From positions 1 to 64,000 of the forward strand of contig JAOTXU010000014.1 of the NCBI GenBank assembly GCA_029862165.1: a stretch of 64,000 bases of DNA, written 5' to 3'. Below are positions 52,581-61,603 of this stretch, piece by piece (the stretch's first letter is position 1; every line of letters begins with the position of its first letter). Made by a program: the position numbers and the translations under genes. The stretch comes from Gammaproteobacteria bacterium. Lineage in GTDB: Bacteria > Pseudomonadota > Gammaproteobacteria > Steroidobacterales > JABDKV01. The notes under the pieces are model-generated. The model ran no database searches. It was not told the origin of the DNA and saw nothing but the letters and a program-made list of their open reading frames with translations.

Positions 52581-54710
52581 ATGCGAGAAATCCGCTGCCG
52601 CCGCTTCAGGTCGTTTTTCTTTGGTCTTGTTTTTTCGAGCATTAGCATAGTGGCCGATCTGGCCCTCAGCTATACTGTCTGGCCCGTATTTGTCTCTTTT
52701 TTTGGCGAGGAACCTGCGATCGCGCTCAAGATATTCAAGACTATCTATGCAGAAATCCGCCGTCGGGAAGTTTTGCGGGTTTCGGCAGTGTACGCGGTCG
52801 GTGCCTGGCTCGTACTGCAGGTTGCCGAAGTCATAACTGAACCGTTAGGCTTACCAGACTGGATAATGCCGGCACTGATTATTGCTGCCGTCGTCGGTTT
52901 TCCTGTGGTCTTTTTCCTCGCATGGGTTATCAGGATCGAACCCGAAGGCCTGATTTTTGATTTGCCGTTGTGGCAGGGCGATTCGGGTAACCCCGTCGAG
53001 CAAAAAACCGACTTTGTTGTTGTCGCGGCGGTGACAAGCCTGCTCGTAATTGGCGGTTATGCCGTTGGCGCTCGAATTTTTAGAGATATCCCGACGACGC
53101 GACCTATGCTTGCGTCAGCTGAAGCGCCACCAAACTCCATCGCGGTTCTGGCCTTTGAAAATTTCGGTCTCCCAGGCTCAGAACATTTTGCCAGCGGCTT
53201 GGCTGCTGAAATTCTAAACATGCTGGCGAGCTTGCGGGAACTCAATGTGGCTGCCCGCACATCGTCATTCCAGTTCCGCGATAAGCAAATTGGCATACGC
53301 GAGATAGCACAAAACCTTTCGGTACGCTACGTGTTGGAAGGCAACGTCAGTCAGGCAGGAGACGAAATTAAAGTAACGGCGCAGCTAATCAACGGTAGCG
53401 ATGGCTATCGAGAGTGGGGCAAAACCTACGATCGACGGCTGGAAGACATCTTTGATATCCAGGAGGAAATAGCCGCAGGCGTCGTCAACGAACTCAAGAT
53501 CGCATTGTCGGTTGACTCAGAAGAACGGTTGCAAAAAAAACCCACCGAGAATATAGACGCCTATGTATTTTATTTACAAGGTAGGGAACGTCTGTACAGC
53601 CCGCCGGACATCGATGTGCTCGCTGCTGCCAGCGAGCTATTCCGCAATGCGCTGGAGATAGATCCCAAGTTCTCCCGGGCCCACGCCGGCGTTTGCGAAG
53701 CGCACCTTTCGCTTTATGAATTATCCAACGACGTCACCCATTTCGATCAGGCAGAATCGGCTTGCGAAAAGGCGGCCAAACTCGATCCCGAGCTCAGCAG
53801 CGAGATCCATATTGCACTCGGCGTCCTCTATCGAAATCGCGGTTGGTACGATCGGGCAGAGAATGAACTGGATCAGGCTATAGCGCTGGCGCCTAGCGCG
53901 GTCGACGCCTATATCGAACTCGGCCAGATTCACCTGGCTGAGGGCGATGATGAAGCGGCGGAAGCTACTTTCCTAAGAGCCGTTGACCTAAAAAAGCACT
54001 ACTGGCGAGCGAACAATGTATTGGGAAATTTCTACTACCGAACCAAACGTTACTCGGAGGCAATCAGATATTTCGAAGTTGCCCATAGGCTCACGCCGGG
54101 TAGCGCCTCAAATTTTAGTGATCTGGGCGCGGCCTATTGGATGCACGGAGATGCGGAGAAAGCCCGGGTTGCCTGGGACCGGGCGCTGGAACTGAAACCG
54201 ACGCGCCTGGGCTATACCAACAAAGGACTGGTCTATTATTACGCCGGACAATTCGCCGACGCCGTGGATATGCAGCTAAAGGCGCTGGAAATAGCACCGG
54301 ATGATCACCGGCTGTGGGGCAGGTTGGCCGAGTCGTATCGCTTTGTGCCGGGCAAGGAAGCCGAGTCACAGGAGGCGTATGTCAAAGCAGCCGGCTTGGC
54401 TGAAACCAAACTGAACATCAACGCAAAAGACTGGGTCACAATGGGTCTGTTGGGGCTTTATTACGCGCATCTGAATCAAATTGATCGAGCACTCAGGCTG
54501 GCGGGCAAATCTGTCGAGATTTCACAACGCAACCCGGAGGCCTTGTACTACCTGGCCTTGACACGATTAAAGGGTGGCGATCAGACTGGCGCCATTGATT
54601 TACTGGCCGAAGCAGTTGCTCTCGACGAGCAATATCGCCAGTTCATAGTTTCCGATCCGGATCTGCAGCCGATTAAAGATGAGCGATTCGCACAATTGCT
54701 TGAACCCTAG
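52581..54710 (+). CDS. Membrane TPR-repeat protein with TolB/FlgO-like domain
   Basis: A 709-residue protein: membrane helices at about residues 10-30, 65-85, 95-115 and 150-170; a YAEIRRREVLRVSAVYAVGAWLVLQVAEV segment seen in adenylate-cyclase-like TPR proteins; a conserved SIAVLAFENFG...FASGLAAEILNML domain; then about 10 TPR motifs (AENELDQAIALAPSAVDAYIELGQIH). No cyclase catalytic domain is present. Such proteins are multicopy in some marine gammaproteobacteria; the role is unknown. The true start may lie nearer the RRREVLRV segment. Confidence 0.75.
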   Translation: MREIRCRRFRSFFFGLVFSSISIVADLALSYTVWPVFVSFFGEEPAIALKIFKTIYAEIRRREVLRVSAVYAVGAWLVLQVAEVITEPLGLPDWIMPALIIAAVVGFPVVFFLAWVIRIEPEGLIFDLPLWQGDSGNPVEQKTDFVVVAAVTSLLVIGGYAVGARIFRDIPTTRPMLASAEAPPNSIAVLAFENFGLPGSEHFASGLAAEILNMLASLRELNVAARTSSFQFRDKQIGIREIAQNLSVRYVLEGNVSQAGDEIKVTAQLINGSDGYREWGKTYDRRLEDIFDIQEEIAAGVVNELKIALSVDSEERLQKKPTENIDAYVFYLQGRERLYSPPDIDVLAAASELFRNALEIDPKFSRAHAGVCEAHLSLYELSNDVTHFDQAESACEKAAKLDPELSSEIHIALGVLYRNRGWYDRAENELDQAIALAPSAVDAYIELGQIHLAEGDDEAAEATFLRAVDLKKHYWRANNVLGNFYYRTKRYSEAIRYFEVAHRLTPGSASNFSDLGAAYWMHGDAEKARVAWDRALELKPTRLGYTNKGLVYYYAGQFADAVDMQLKALEIAPDDHRLWGRLAESYRFVPGKEAESQEAYVKAAGLAETKLNINAKDWVTMGLLGLYYAHLNQIDRALRLAGKSVEISQRNPEALYYLALTRLKGGDQTGAIDLLAEAVALDEQYRQFIVSDPDLQPIKDERFAQLLEP

Positions 54711-55522
54711 CGATTCTGCTCCATCCAACCGACAGCATAATCGACCAGGTCGCGCATTGAGAAAAGTATCGATTGCGCGCGCCCGATATAACCGAAACTC
54801 GATGCCCTGGTCTCCTGGGCGAACGCGTGACCAATACGGTTGAAATCGGATACTTTGTAATCCAGATGCCGGATAGTCGCCCACCGCCGTTTTCCGCCGA
54901 CTAATACCGGCGCGCCGTTTGTTACGTCGCGTTTATTGGGATAGCGGGCACGATACTCGGCCAAATGAAGGGAAGTATTTGACTCATGACCTACGCCGAG
55001 CAGTAAAACCTTTGCATCCAAATCATATAAGGCACCGAGCGGCGAATTCTCCCCCAGACCGTTTTGCAACGGATGATCGGAAACAATTTCGCCGGCATGC
55101 GGACCGCGTGCGACGAACGAGTCGTGCGGATGATTGCTACGTAACACATCCGCCTGTGAACGGAAGCATTCAGGAATAACACCCATACCGCGAGTTGGCG
55201 TAACGTCGGGATCAAATGCGGGCATGGTCTCGCGAATCTTATCAACCCAGTCGGGTGGAACAGTCGGATTGCACCACAACGCCGGATCGCTGACATGACT
55301 GGTGTGCGCTGGCATCACCAGGGTTCCGCTTACCGTCAGTGCGGATTCAAGCGCCATAATGACCGATACCGGTCCGCCACAGACCCAGCCGATCGTGCTT
55401 AACGATGAATGCACAAGCAGCGTGTCGCCGGAGCGTACGCCGAGCGCAAGCAAATCGTCACGAATTGCATCGATGCTAAGTGGCGCACCACTGGAGTACT
55501 GAATAATGACTGCTTCGGACAT
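54707..55522 (-). CDS. AAC(3)-family N-acetyltransferase
   Basis: A 271-residue protein of the aminoglycoside 3-N-acetyltransferase superfamily: DTLLVHSSLSTIGWVCGG, LVMPAHTSHVSDP, NHPHDSFVARGP and LLLGVGHESNTSLHLAEY are conserved stretches. Members include resistance enzymes and housekeeping or secondary-metabolite acetyltransferases such as YokD and FrbF; a resistance role should not be assumed. The ATG at 55522 is preferred. A 10-bp inverted repeat lies 15 bases upstream. Confidence 0.85.
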   Translation of the reverse strand: MSEAVIIQYSSGAPLSIDAIRDDLLALGVRSGDTLLVHSSLSTIGWVCGGPVSVIMALESALTVSGTLVMPAHTSHVSDPALWCNPTVPPDWVDKIRETMPAFDPDVTPTRGMGVIPECFRSQADVLRSNHPHDSFVARGPHAGEIVSDHPLQNGLGENSPLGALYDLDAKVLLLGVGHESNTSLHLAEYRARYPNKRDVTNGAPVLVGGKRRWATIRHLDYKVSDFNRIGHAFAQETRASSFGYIGRAQSILFSMRDLVDYAVGWMEQNR

Positions 55523-55537
55523 GGTGCTTATTGATTT

Positions 55538-55568
55538 ATTGGTTGCGCCAAGATCGCTCGCAACCAAT
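55538..55568. promoter_or_regulatory. Inverted repeat upstream of the AAC(3)-like gene
   Basis: ATTGGTTGCG (55538-55547), 11-base loop, CGCAACCAAT (55559-55568): a perfect 10-bp stem. It lies 15 bases before the ATG in the expected 5' leader. It could be an operator or a leader RNA hairpin; no T-run follows it in the gene direction. Confidence 0.55.
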
Positions 55569-55712
55569 TATTGCAGTTTCTTTGCACACCCAACAATCTG
55601 ACGATAGGAAATGACCTAAAAACCAATGAGTTATGGCTATGTTGCGGAGCAGTAATCGTCAACTAAACGTCATTCTGGCGCACTGGATGTGCCAGCCTGG
55701 CGACTAACACAC

Positions 55713-56348
55713 TTAGCTCGCTGAAAGAGAAACAGCAAAAAACCACTGGGCCGGAAAATAGCTACCCAGAATGAGAGCTTGAGCCGAAGGCCAGTCGCTA
55801 CGAAAACGCCGTATGCCGATCAACGCATCCGAGAGCATAAATAAACCGGCTCCGATCGCGACCGGCACCCCGCCAGACCACTCACCCCCATACTGAATTG
55901 CCAGCCAACCCATAGCGAAAATGGAAACAATGTAGGCCAAAACGGCAGCCCGCATCACCGGTTCTACCGGTTTGAGCAGGACAAAAACGGCCAGTCCTGC
56001 CAACAACCAGGGCAGAAACTCAACAAGATTGGGGTCCGGAGCCACCACAACGAACGCAGCGATGTAGCACCAGTGCGCCAGGAGAAACGCCAACAAACCG
56101 CCAAGAAAGCGGTCGCGGGGCAACATCAATACAATGTCGCCGGCCAGTGAGCAGATTAGCCCTGCGATGATCCAGAAACCGTACGTGGGTGCGGCACCCT
56201 GTGTTACGAGTATCACAGCAAGCACAATGATAAAGATCATCGTCGCCGGTTTAAACACGTAAACGCCCCGGCGGTTTCCCACGTAGTCGCAATAAATGCA
56301 CAGGAGCGCTGACAACAACGCTGCCGCGGTGAGCAGATAGATGATCAC
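55713..56348 (-). CDS. YhhN family membrane protein (lysoplasmalogenase-like)
   Basis: A 211-residue protein with about eight transmembrane helices. YhhN/TMEM86 pattern: VFKPATMIFIIVLAV, CSLAGDIVLML, AHWCYIAAFV and GAGLFMLSDALIGI. Eukaryotic relatives cleave the vinyl-ether bond of lysoplasmalogens; bacterial members are largely uncharacterised. It follows the M49-like gene. Confidence 0.85.
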   Translation of the reverse strand: MIIYLLTAAALLSALLCIYCDYVGNRRGVYVFKPATMIFIIVLAVILVTQGAAPTYGFWIIAGLICSLAGDIVLMLPRDRFLGGLLAFLLAHWCYIAAFVVVAPDPNLVEFLPWLLAGLAVFVLLKPVEPVMRAAVLAYIVSIFAMGWLAIQYGGEWSGGVPVAIGAGLFMLSDALIGIRRFRSDWPSAQALILGSYFPAQWFFAVSLSAS

Positions 56349-56366
56349 ACGACGACCAAACCGTGG

Positions 56367-58043
56367 TTAGAGGCCGAGTACGTCTTTACCCTGCTCAAAC
56401 ACAATGTCGACTGGAATACCTGCCGCGTTGAGACGCGCCAGATCAGACTGCAGTGCATCCGGAACAACGCCAATGGCATCCATCAGTTGTTTTGTGGCGT
56501 CATAGTCGCCGTCTCCCTGCAGGGTGAGTATGCGTCGTGACAGTGCATCGACAGCCTGACGCATCACGTTAAAGTTTACGCTGTAGTAGCCCTCGTCAGA
56601 CCGATCGAAAGCACCGGCCTGATCAAAGAAGTTAAACCGCACCATGTTGGCCCGTCCATGTGCACTGGACGCGCCGAAACGTACCGATCTGAAAATTCCG
56701 GCGAGAAAAGTCGTGTAGTGATTCATCAATTTTTCCGCTGGCAGTTCACCGTTGTCGCTGAGCCACGTGATCATCCACAGGCCGAGTACATCTGCCTTAC
56801 CTTCCTCGGTTGCCGAAGCCAACTCCCGCAATGCATTACGCACCGTCCCGCTATCGTTGATCGTGTTCTTGATGCCCAGACCATGGGCTACTTCGTGAAA
56901 CATGGTGTTGGAAAAAAACGCGTCAAAGCTAATGTGCTGCTGCTGTTCGGGATCAATCAACACCTTGCTGATCGGTACCAGGATCTCATCAAACTTAGCC
57001 TGCATAGCATTTTTTAGCTGCAACCGACGCGTGCCTTTTGCCAACTGTACTTCTTCGTCATTAGGCAGGTTGATAGCAATTGTCTTGCTGCCGGAATTGC
57101 TATGGCCGGCGTAATAAATAACGTCGTAGGCGTTGAGATCGGAATCGCTGCCGGGTGATTCTGCCTTGTATTCATCCGAAACAGGCAGCGCGCGCTGCAG
57201 ATCGGGTAAAAACGCAGCAAAGCGCTGCAACTGCTCGCTCCAGGCCATGTCCTTCAACAGCACATAAGCTTCATAACCCGCGCGATAATTGAACAACTGG
57301 TCTTCATAGGTTTCGATTGCCCCGATTACCAGATCGATTTCGTTGTTTTTCATGTCGAGCCAGGCCATGTCGCTGGGCTGATAGTCATCGGTGGTCAACG
57401 CGTCGGCGCGCAGACGCAGGTAGTTTTTGAAACCTTCGTCCTCGGCGTATTTCGATGCCTCCAACAACAACTTCGCTGCCGCCGCGAGCTCGTCAGCATA
57501 GACTTCATGATAGGGAACGGTGTAAAGCTGCCCGTCTGCGTTGCGACGAACCAACGAGTAGAGGCCTTCCTTATCTGCCATCGTTGCCCCTTCGAATTCT
57601 TCCCGGCTCATATCTGCTGGATAAAAATTCGCACCGGCGGCCTTGGCATCAAAGCCTTCGAGGAATACCGCGTCGCCGTCGAGCCGGTCCCAGGGGCCAT
57701 AGTTAATCTCGGCAAACTCACGGGCTGGTCCGGGTTGCACCGCCGCCAAGAACGCCCTCCAATCACCAAACGCCTGGCGCCAGAATAAATCGTCCATGAT
57801 GGCGGATGCGCGGATAAGTACACCGATCATCTTGCGTTGCCCATTGCTAAGCCCGCTAAGATCGGCCCGTAGTTCTACCGGCGCATAAATATCGAAGCGG
57901 TCTACACTTTCGGCGATCGCCCGGTATTGTATTTCGCTGTCTTGCGACGAGGTTGGCGGTGTCGCTGCTTGTTCGCCACAACCAGCAATTGCGGCTGACA
58001 AAAATAAGGCGATAATCGCCTGGCCCAATTTTGCGATCTGCAC
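56367..58043 (-). CDS. Dipeptidyl-peptidase III-like (M49) lipoprotein
   Basis: A 558-residue protein with a lipoprotein signal peptide (lipobox AIAGC). Zinc motif HEVAH (His383-His387) followed by GLG, and ATEEGKADVLGLW as the second motif with the third ligand Glu. Classic M49 enzymes have a six-residue HExxxH; here it is the five-residue form, which I recall in a few bacterial members. It would remove dipeptides or act as a Zn hydrolase, anchored to the envelope. Substrate unknown. Confidence 0.8.
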   Translation of the reverse strand: MQIAKLGQAIIALFLSAAIAGCGEQAATPPTSSQDSEIQYRAIAESVDRFDIYAPVELRADLSGLSNGQRKMIGVLIRASAIMDDLFWRQAFGDWRAFLAAVQPGPAREFAEINYGPWDRLDGDAVFLEGFDAKAAGANFYPADMSREEFEGATMADKEGLYSLVRRNADGQLYTVPYHEVYADELAAAAKLLLEASKYAEDEGFKNYLRLRADALTTDDYQPSDMAWLDMKNNEIDLVIGAIETYEDQLFNYRAGYEAYVLLKDMAWSEQLQRFAAFLPDLQRALPVSDEYKAESPGSDSDLNAYDVIYYAGHSNSGSKTIAINLPNDEEVQLAKGTRRLQLKNAMQAKFDEILVPISKVLIDPEQQQHISFDAFFSNTMFHEVAHGLGIKNTINDSGTVRNALRELASATEEGKADVLGLWMITWLSDNGELPAEKLMNHYTTFLAGIFRSVRFGASSAHGRANMVRFNFFDQAGAFDRSDEGYYSVNFNVMRQAVDALSRRILTLQGDGDYDATKQLMDAIGVVPDALQSDLARLNAAGIPVDIVFEQGKDVLGL

Positions 58044-58079
58044 TTGCCTGACTCCTGCGAAAGAAATGGCTTGATTAGA

Positions 58080-58652
58080 TTAGTGTTGGAGCTTTACCGT
58101 ATGCGCGGTAGCAGGTAGCGCGCACCCGTCATCGAATTCGCATGCCGCCTCCACACCTGCCCGGGCGATATCTTCCGCTGCATCCAAACGGTCATACAAC
58201 GCCTGCATCGCACCCAATGCGATTGTTCTGCCGGATCCGAGCGCCCAAAAGCGCTCGTATTCACTTACCGTGCGATAACTATCCACTTCGAAAATACCTT
58301 GTGGATTAGCAATCAACATTGCCAGTTGGCTGGATTCGACGGGTTGGTCCTTCTCTTCATTGGTATCGATGTGATAGTCCGATTTTATGATTGAGTGCAA
58401 CCGGCGCATGGTTTCGAAAATCTTACTGCGATCAGAAAAATCCAGCTGTTCCTTGTGATTGCGGGTTACGCTCTCCATGATGTCCTGGGCAGCGGCCCAG
58501 CCGGCGAGTCCCAGATAATTGTCGCCGACGGACATGATTTTTTCGTGGTTTCGCACATGATGTGCCCGCAGCATCAGCGAATCGTCACTCTGTAACGTGT
58601 CGGCTGCGATGGCTGCGTAGTAATTCTTCTTTACGACGACAATTATCGACAC
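58080..58652 (-). CDS. HslV/proteasome-like Ntn hydrolase (BPH-like)
   Basis: A 190-residue protein with beta-type proteasome architecture, different from the true hslV at 23.9 kb. After Met removal Ser1 would be the nucleophile (SIIVVVKKNYYAAIAAD), with Asp17 in AADTLQ and Lys37 in NHEKIMSVGD placed as in HslV; ALGSGRTIALGAM corresponds to HslV's VGSGGAYA. It resembles the small bacterial proteasome homologues (BPH). No ATPase partner is adjacent. GTG start one base after the stop of the lipoprotein gene, so co-translated. Confidence 0.72.
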   Translation of the reverse strand: MSIIVVVKKNYYAAIAADTLQSDDSLMLRAHHVRNHEKIMSVGDNYLGLAGWAAAQDIMESVTRNHKEQLDFSDRSKIFETMRRLHSIIKSDYHIDTNEEKDQPVESSQLAMLIANPQGIFEVDSYRTVSEYERFWALGSGRTIALGAMQALYDRLDAAEDIARAGVEAACEFDDGCALPATAHTVKLQH

Positions 58653-58653
58653 G

Positions 58654-59307
58654 TTATTGTTTCGCTGCTACAGCCATTTCCGACAAGGCATCCAGGTCAA
58701 TCTCGCCGGCACCTTGTAGCATTTGTTCGAAAGATACGTTTTGCGCATCCAGCTGGATCGTAAAACGGTCGTCAACGAAAATCATGATTTCCCCGATGCT
58801 TTGGTCGCCGCTTTTTTGCAAGCGTTGAAAGGATTTGTGTCCCTTATACGTGGTCGTTCTCTCGAACCCATTCTCATCCTCTCTATCAACCTCGGTTTCG
58901 AACAGCTCCCGGCCCATTTTAGCCAGCCCACTGGCGCCACCGAGATCGGTAATCATCAAGTTCATGCGCTCTTCACCGTCGCCATATGAAGCGTTTGCCT
59001 TGGATACTTTGATACCAAAACCGGCACGCTCCGCGCTGTGACTGGTGCGTTTCAAACCAATCATTTCTTCTGGCAGCAATTCTTTCAGATCGGCGGCTGA
59101 TACAGACTGATCGCCATCGGCTAAAGCATCGCCCACTTTCTTGAGGGCGTCTTCCAGATTCTGCGGTGGGTCATCAGGAATAATTTTGTCTACTTTTTCG
59201 CGTGCGTCCTGCGCCATTCTTTCCGCGGCCTCATCTAGATTGTCTTTCTTGGAACAACCCGCGACGGCCAACGTCAATAACAAAATAATTGCAATGTTTC
59301 TCATCAT
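58654..59307 (-). CDS. Putative lipoprotein of unknown function
   Basis: A 217-residue protein with a lipoprotein signal (IILLLTLAVAGCSKK). The acidic, helical N-terminal third (DEAAERMAQDAREKVDKI) is followed by a mixed domain ending in an Asp-rich segment (MLQGAGEIDLDALSEMAV). No family recognised. I choose the ATG behind GGGG at 59307; the track adds 21 residues lying in the yibQ tail. Directly upstream of the proteasome-like gene, suggesting linked function. Confidence 0.7.
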   Translation of the reverse strand: MMRNIAIILLLTLAVAGCSKKDNLDEAAERMAQDAREKVDKIIPDDPPQNLEDALKKVGDALADGDQSVSAADLKELLPEEMIGLKRTSHSAERAGFGIKVSKANASYGDGEERMNLMITDLGGASGLAKMGRELFETEVDREDENGFERTTTYKGHKSFQRLQKSGDQSIGEIMIFVDDRFTIQLDAQNVSFEQMLQGAGEIDLDALSEMAVAAKQ

Positions 59308-59317
59308 CTCAACCCCA

Positions 59318-60133
59318 TTAAGGTGCTGCAAAACTCGATGAATCGAGCTTTGCGGATGCCAGATCGGCATTCTCTTTAGCGGCGTTCTCTCGCAAGCCGA
59401 TAAGCTCCTGTACCGTTACAAGCCTCAACCCATGTTGCGCCAGGCGTGGCAATTCGCGTTCGAGAACCGTCATCGTAGCAGGATAGGGATGCGCTATCCC
59501 CAGCGCCTGGCCCTGTCGGCGCGCCAGTGCATAAAGCGTTTCCAGTCGCTGTATGATCTGGCTCTCTGTCGCTTCCTCAGAGTCAATAAAAATATCCCGC
59601 TGTGTCGCCCGGACGCCCTGTTCGCGCGCCATGCTTAACGCAACGCTGGATGCAGTCGTAACGCTGTCAACAAAAAACAGATTGTTTTGTTGTAAATCCT
59701 TCATCAACCACGTCATATGGCCTGGGTGGCGCGTGATGAGGCTGCCCATGTGGTTGTTGACACCGGCGACATGCGGAATCGACCTGATACCATTGCGTAG
59801 CGCTTCGGTTACGCCAACACGAGTTGTATTTAGCGCGATGCCCTCATTGCCGACGGGCCTTTCCGGATCGAGCGATTGCATCGGCAGATGCAACAAAACT
59901 TCCTTTCCACGGGCGTGCGCCATCTCTGCCATCGGCGTTCCGTGTGGTGTATTCGGAATGACTGCGCAAGCGACCCGGCCCGGCAGAGTCGCCGCGCGCT
60001 GGCCCTCGGCGTAACGGTAACCCAGATCATCAATAATAATTGCAATTGCCGGTGGCGCCGCCTGAACACTGTTAAGCGCCGTAAGTCCGGTCACCAGGAG
60101 CCACCGGAATGTATTCAGTCTGGTACAGATCAC
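59318..60133 (-). CDS. yibQ: Divergent polysaccharide deacetylase family protein YibQ
   Basis: A 271-residue secreted protein with signal peptide (NSVQA), then PAIAIIIDDLGYRYAEGQRA, VACAVIPNTPHGTPMAEMAHARGKEVLLHLPMQ and GVNNHMGSLIT: the YibQ/DUF610 deacetylase-like fold. Usually found downstream of envC-ctpA and thought to act in the periplasm on cell-wall sugars. GTG start overlaps the ctpA stop (GTGA). Confidence 0.9.
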   Translation of the reverse strand: MICTRLNTFRWLLVTGLTALNSVQAAPPAIAIIIDDLGYRYAEGQRAATLPGRVACAVIPNTPHGTPMAEMAHARGKEVLLHLPMQSLDPERPVGNEGIALNTTRVGVTEALRNGIRSIPHVAGVNNHMGSLITRHPGHMTWLMKDLQQNNLFFVDSVTTASSVALSMAREQGVRATQRDIFIDSEEATESQIIQRLETLYALARRQGQALGIAHPYPATMTVLERELPRLAQHGLRLVTVQELIGLRENAAKENADLASAKLDSSSFAAP

Positions 60134-61365
60134 TGTGCGGCGCTTTGTCGAATCTTCCCGGTCTTGAGATGACTCAGGGCCTGTTGCAATTGATAATCGT
60201 CACGTAACAAGCTTGCTGCTTCTTCCAGCCAGGTGCCTGCATCCACAGAATCATCTCCCGAGGTCTCCAGCTCGATGTCCGGCGTTATCCCGAGTTCGTG
60301 TATGGACCTGCCTGACGGCGTGAAGTAACGCGACGTCGTCAGCTTAATCGCCCGGCCATCAGACAATGGCATTACTGTTTGCACGGAGCCTTTACCAAAA
60401 CTCGTAGAACCCAACAGCACGGCCCGGTCGTTGTCCTGCAATGCGCCGGCCACGATTTCAGAAGCTGATGCCGTGCCAGCGTTGATCAAGATCACGATCT
60501 TGGCGCCACGAGAGATGTCGCCAGGATTGGCCTTCATCGAAAAAACAGCCTCTGAAGCACGGCCACTGGCCGATACGATAGCGCCATCTTCGATAAACGC
60601 ATCGGAAACATCGACGGCGGATTCCAACACGCCGCCTGGGTTATTCCGTAAATCGAGAACGATGCCAGTAAGTGTGTCTTCGTTCTTATCCATTAAATCG
60701 AGAACCGTTCGGGTCAGGTCGCGTGATGTCGATTCGCTAAACTGACTTACCCGCACATAGCCATAACCAGGCTCCAGCAACGTCCCTCTAACACTCTTGA
60801 CTTGAATGCGGGCACGCCTCAGTTCGAAATGCAAAAGGTCGTCCACACCATCCCGCGATACAGTCAGGTTGACCGATGTCCCCGGTTCGCCACGCATCCT
60901 GCTGACCGTGTCCTCAATATCCTGTTCTACCAGATGACCATCCACCATCATGAGGATGTCTCCCGGTTTTAAGCCGGCTCGGTAAGCGGGTGTATCGTCG
61001 ATAGGCGATACGACTACAACCCGACCATCTTCTACGTTCACTTCCAAGCCAACGCCAGTGTAGTTGCCGGAGGTGCTAATGCGAATTTCGCGGTATTCCT
61101 CTGGGTCCAGGAATGCGGAGTGCGGATCGAGATCTGAAACCATTCCGCGAATAGCCGATTCAATAAGGTCACTGTCGTCAACAGTGTCAACGTATTCACG
61201 TTTAACGCGCTCCATGACTTCTGCAAACAGTCGCGCCTCGGCGATGGGTAGCGTTTCGGTTTCCCGGGCCTCCAGCTCAGCCACCACGATGCCGCCGGCG
61301 CTTAGCGACAGCCCAAGTACGACACCGATGAGTACGGCCAGCAAACCGCGGGACAGCACGGACAT
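60130..61365 (-). CDS. ctpA: S41 family C-terminal processing peptidase CtpA
   Basis: A 411-residue periplasmic protease: N-terminal membrane/signal segment, IESAIRGMVSDLDPHSAFLDPEEYREI, a PDZ domain (PAYRAGLKPGDILMMVDG), and the catalytic core ILINAGTASASEIVAGALQD with nucleophile Ser, then SFGKGSVQTVMPL with the catalytic Lys. It removes C-terminal tails of envelope proteins. 61366-61603, between envC and ctpA, has only a short hairpin and no gene. Confidence 0.95.
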   Translation of the reverse strand: MSVLSRGLLAVLIGVVLGLSLSAGGIVVAELEARETETLPIAEARLFAEVMERVKREYVDTVDDSDLIESAIRGMVSDLDPHSAFLDPEEYREIRISTSGNYTGVGLEVNVEDGRVVVVSPIDDTPAYRAGLKPGDILMMVDGHLVEQDIEDTVSRMRGEPGTSVNLTVSRDGVDDLLHFELRRARIQVKSVRGTLLEPGYGYVRVSQFSESTSRDLTRTVLDLMDKNEDTLTGIVLDLRNNPGGVLESAVDVSDAFIEDGAIVSASGRASEAVFSMKANPGDISRGAKIVILINAGTASASEIVAGALQDNDRAVLLGSTSFGKGSVQTVMPLSDGRAIKLTTSRYFTPSGRSIHELGITPDIELETSGDDSVDAGTWLEEAASLLRDDYQLQQALSHLKTGKIRQSAAQ

Positions 61366-61603
61366 GGATACACCTCATACAGCCGGTCACTCCGGCTGGC
61401 GGGAGATTTACGATATCACACCGCCCGAAAAAAATCGTAGGTAGTTGTTTTCTAAAGCACTAGGACAGCTGGTGGCGCGGACATCATGTCATCGAATCCG
61501 CCGTTATCGAGATCGCCGGCGGGGCTTATTGAGACACCGGAACCGTGACACCAAAGCGCAGGCTCCCGTTTGCCGCTGCTGACTACGGGCAGTGCCGACA
61601 AGG

